Assembly: GCF_009827325.1 (NCBI RefSeq)
Contig: NZ_WTYC01000003.1
Coordinates: 248,001-312,000 of the forward strand
Reading direction: 5' to 3'
Source: Qipengyuania vulgaris
Lineage (GTDB): Bacteria > Pseudomonadota > Alphaproteobacteria > Sphingomonadales > Sphingomonadaceae
Length of the DNA: 64,000 nt
The notes beneath the pieces are model-generated. The model ran no database searches. It saw only the letters and a program-made list of their open reading frames with translations, and was not told the origin of the DNA. Shown here one piece after another: positions 62,334 to 64,000 of the stretch (its first letter is position 1; each line of letters opens with the position of its first letter). The position numbers and the translations under genes were made by a program.

Positions 62334-62522
62334 TTAGGCTGTGCAACCAGTGCCGCCGGGAGCGCACTTTTTGATTTCGGTGGTAGCATTGTCCATCGAA
62401 GTCTTAACTGCCCCGCCAAGCGAGAATGCGGCGAAAGCAATCGCTGCGCCGACGACGGCGAGGATCAGAGCATATTCGGCAGCCGAGGCGCCGGATTCGT
62501 CACGAAGAAAAGTCTTGAACAT
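62334..62522 (-). CDS. flp: Flp-family type IVb pilin
   Basis: The 62-residue prepilin MFKTFLRDESGASAAEYALILAVVGAAIAFAAFSLGG... has a short basic leader and a cleavage site after Gly11. The mature protein starts ASAAEY with Glu at +5 and Tyr at +6, the Flp hallmark. A hydrophobic helix follows, then a short acidic-polar tail with two Cys near the end (KKCAPGGTGC). It is the major fibre subunit, processed by CpaA (51092-51553). Promoter sequences probably lie in 62523-62700. CtrA-like TTAA sites are seen but are not canonical. Confidence 0.96.
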   Translation of the reverse strand: MFKTFLRDESGASAAEYALILAVVGAAIAFAAFSLGGAVKTSMDNATTEIKKCAPGGTGCTA

Positions 62523-63382
62523 GATGTATTACCCCAAGTTGTAAATTCACGGCTGGCATCGCTCTGATGCGTCCCCGCATGGTTCAAAGGCCCCGGCTCT
62601 ATTTCCGGATAACCCATGTTCGAGGGGGGTAGTGTGGAACCGACGCGACCCTGTTATTATTAACCGGCTTCGCGCCGATCCTTATCACGCTGGCTCCCCT
62701 CGAAGCCCATTTAAGTTCGCTGAAACGTAGTCTGCGGTCAACTTTCATGCAACCGAAATCGACTATCCCTGAAATTCAGTTGTTTAAGCGAACCGGAATT
62801 TAACGAACGCGGTTAATTCTGGCGGCGGGTGTGGCGGATTCACCCCGATCGGCGAATCAGGAATGTTCACCTGCCCGTTCGATGCCCGTTCGTGGGCCGA
62901 TGAAGCGCTTGATCGACAACTCCCGTCGAACACCTCGCCCGCTCGCGCGCGGGATCTTCCTGTTCATCATGTGTCTGACAGGCCTGGTTAAGGCCCCGGC
63001 ACCCCTGCCGGATCCAACTCGGCAAACCGCCTTCTGTCCCATTCCAAGACACTATTTCATTATCCCCGAAAACCAGTGGGATAGCCCGATTATGCGGCCC
63101 GCCGCCCCCTCTGCTCCCCTGCGGACCCGTCTCCGAAAAGTTAATTGCATTGCATGATGGTGCCGGGAGGGGTTACTTCGGTTGCAACAACGACACATCG
63201 GCAGCCCGGGGCGATTCGTCCCGGAGCCGAATGAACAAGTCGGGGCCGCGAACAGTAACGGATGACATTCGTCAGGGGGCAATACCGGACGGCAGTCCAA
63301 CAGCCAATCGGCCCGAAGATCCGTGAACTGTCCGCAACAGGAGGGGGGAAACCTTCCTGCCCGCACAGGAAGGATGGACGAG
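62523..63382. other. Long gene-free region between flp and the adhesin-like gene
   Basis: About 860 bp without a convincing protein gene. The left part is richer in A/T, with TTATTATTAACCGG near 62654 and TTAACGAACGCGGTTAA at 62800-62816, and probably holds the flp promoter. The middle has two consecutive hairpins (GGCCT/AGGCC and CCGGCA/TGCCGG, 62981-63011). The right part has further GC-rich pairing near 63205-63225 and ends with an 8-bp stem next to the next start. A long structured leader for the downstream gene is plausible. Confidence 0.7.
63352..63373 (+). promoter_or_regulatory. Hairpin covering the ribosome-site region of the adhesin-like gene
   Basis: CCTTCCTG (63352-63359) and CAGGAAGG (63366-63373) form a perfect 8-bp stem with a six-base loop. 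The 3' arm contains the AGGAAGG purine run that would act as ribosome site for the ATG at 63383, so folding could hide it. Alternatively, the GGAGGGGGG at 63340-63348 is brought near an ATG at 63374 by the folded stem. Confidence 0.5.
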
Positions 63383-64000
63383 ATGGACAGTTTCGAAACC
63401 CGCAACGAGTTTGCAGCCCAGGACAGCGACACCGCTTCCGAGAGCCAAGCTACTGATATGCAAGGCAATTCTGTGCAGGCGATGAACCTGCGCAATGCCG
63501 ATATCGTGCTTCGTCCCGATGCCGACGGCGTCGTCGTCCTCCCCGAAGGCGCCAGCCTCGACAACATGACCGCCGTGGGCCGCGACCTCGTGATCGTCCT
63601 CGACGACGGCACCCGCATCGTCATCCCCGACGGCGCGATCATCGTCCCGCAGATCGTGATTGATGGAGTCACCGTCCCGGCTGCCAACCTCGCCGCGCTT
63701 CTCACCGGCAACGAGCCGCAGCCCGCCGCCGGCGACCCGCAGAGCTCGGGCGGCAATTTCGAAGTCGATCCCGGCAACATCCAGGCCGCCTATGCCCTGG
63801 GTGACTTGCTGCCCTATACGCAGCTCCAGTTCCCGCAGCCCGAAGAGCGCGAGATCATCCCCGCGCTGGCCGAGCGCGATCCGGACATCGTGATCGAAAC
63901 GCCCGACAATCCCGTTGGCGTGATCAATGCCATCGCCACCGTCGATGAAGACGGCCTGCCGGGCCGCACAATTGACGGCGCCTCCGAACCTGAAGGCACG
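63383..64000 (+). CDS. N-terminus of a large adhesin-like protein (partial)
   Basis: The frame is open from ATG 63383 (MDSFETRNEFAAQDSD) to the window edge, 206 codons. The visible part is acidic and contains no Lys, Cys, Trp or His. It has a repeating beta-rich region near residues 37-92 (IVLRPDADGVVVLPEGASLD, then LVIVLDDGTRIVIPDGAIIV) and a Pro/Asp/Glu-rich linker (EVDPGNIQ, QPEEREIIPALAERDPDIVIE). It ends in ATVDEDGLPGRT, which resembles the border of T1SS-143-type repeats. This fits the N-terminal module of a BapA/LapA-like, type I-secreted adhesin. The C-terminal part is outside the window. Confidence 0.65.
   Translation, partial: MDSFETRNEFAAQDSDTASESQATDMQGNSVQAMNLRNADIVLRPDADGVVVLPEGASLDNMTAVGRDLVIVLDDGTRIVIPDGAIIVPQIVIDGVTVPAANLAALLTGNEPQPAAGDPQSSGGNFEVDPGNIQAAYALGDLLPYTQLQFPQPEEREIIPALAERDPDIVIETPDNPVGVINAIATVDEDGLPGRTIDGASEPEGT

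Noticed and set aside
62800-62816. TTAA-N9-TTAA as a CtrA site in the flp upstream region
   Set aside because: CtrA boxes have a 7-base spacer, and 9 does not fit. A single TTAACC near 62660 is a half-site only. I do not claim CtrA control of flp from this.
62831-63157. A plus-strand frame of 108 codons in the flp/adhesin gap
   Set aside because: No ribosome site, irregular composition and no resemblance to known small proteins. I leave the region as non-coding.
63052-63780. A minus-strand open frame of 242 codons opposite the adhesin-like start
   Set aside because: Ser/Arg/Pro-rich composition and the position opposite a well-formed coding frame argue for a shadow.

Overview
The window reads as chromosomal DNA of a GC-rich alphaproteobacterium of the order Sphingomonadales, most likely Erythrobacteraceae. 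The reasons are a CtrA master regulator whose promoter carries a CtrA-type half-site, a DUF4167 gene following hisS-prfA-prmC, a bacterial CDC48/VCP-type ATPase, a CIRCE-controlled groESL operon and a Caulobacter-style Cpa/Tad pilus locus. The placement is inferred from gene families, not from rRNA. I found no rRNA, tRNA, CRISPR array, insertion sequence or prophage.

Layout. 1-5.9 kb: a cut-off DUF202 membrane gene, a small membrane-anchored protein and mutS on the minus strand, then maeB on plus. 6-17.3 kb: an outer-membrane barrel protein, a trmB/semialdehyde dehydrogenase/SDR group, a YbdG-type MscS channel, ctrA, rpoN and lptB, then a pmbA(tldE)-BON-MscS pair. 17.3-25 kb: ppa opposite hisS-prfA-prmC, DUF4167, lnt and metK. 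A perfect 26-bp inverted repeat lies between the divergent ppa and hisS. 25-29.6 kb: a GbsR/MarR-type regulator and a small membrane protein that share a matching operator, then a four-gene CoA-transferase operon (scoA, an e(P4)-type acid phosphatase lipoprotein, scoB, caiB-like).

29.6-49.5 kb: a CDC48-type AAA+ ATPase, another MscS channel, a CHASE3/HWE-type histidine kinase, polA, a small Ala/Glu-rich lipoprotein, a class A beta-lactamase-like protein, a host-attachment family protein, a phosphotransferase/acyl-CoA dehydrogenase pair (the unfused form of ACAD10/11), a DUF305-LVIVD fusion protein, groESL with CIRCE and a heat-shock-like promoter, a fourth MscS channel and a MATE exporter.

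49.7-64 kb is a surface-appendage region. A PilZ plus helix-turn-helix fusion (a candidate c-di-GMP-responsive DNA-binding protein) borders a complete minus-strand Flp/Tad pilus locus: flp pilin, cpaB, cpaC, a small lipoprotein, tadG, two TadE-type genes, cpaE, cpaF, tadB, tadC, a TPR lipoprotein, the prepilin peptidase cpaA and an unknown single-pass protein. A structured gene-free stretch of about 860 bp follows. The start of a large, Lys/Cys/Trp/His-free protein, most likely a type I-secreted adhesin, runs off the right edge. Together these genes point to controlled surface attachment. CtrA, c-di-GMP and RpoN are plausible inputs, but that is inference.
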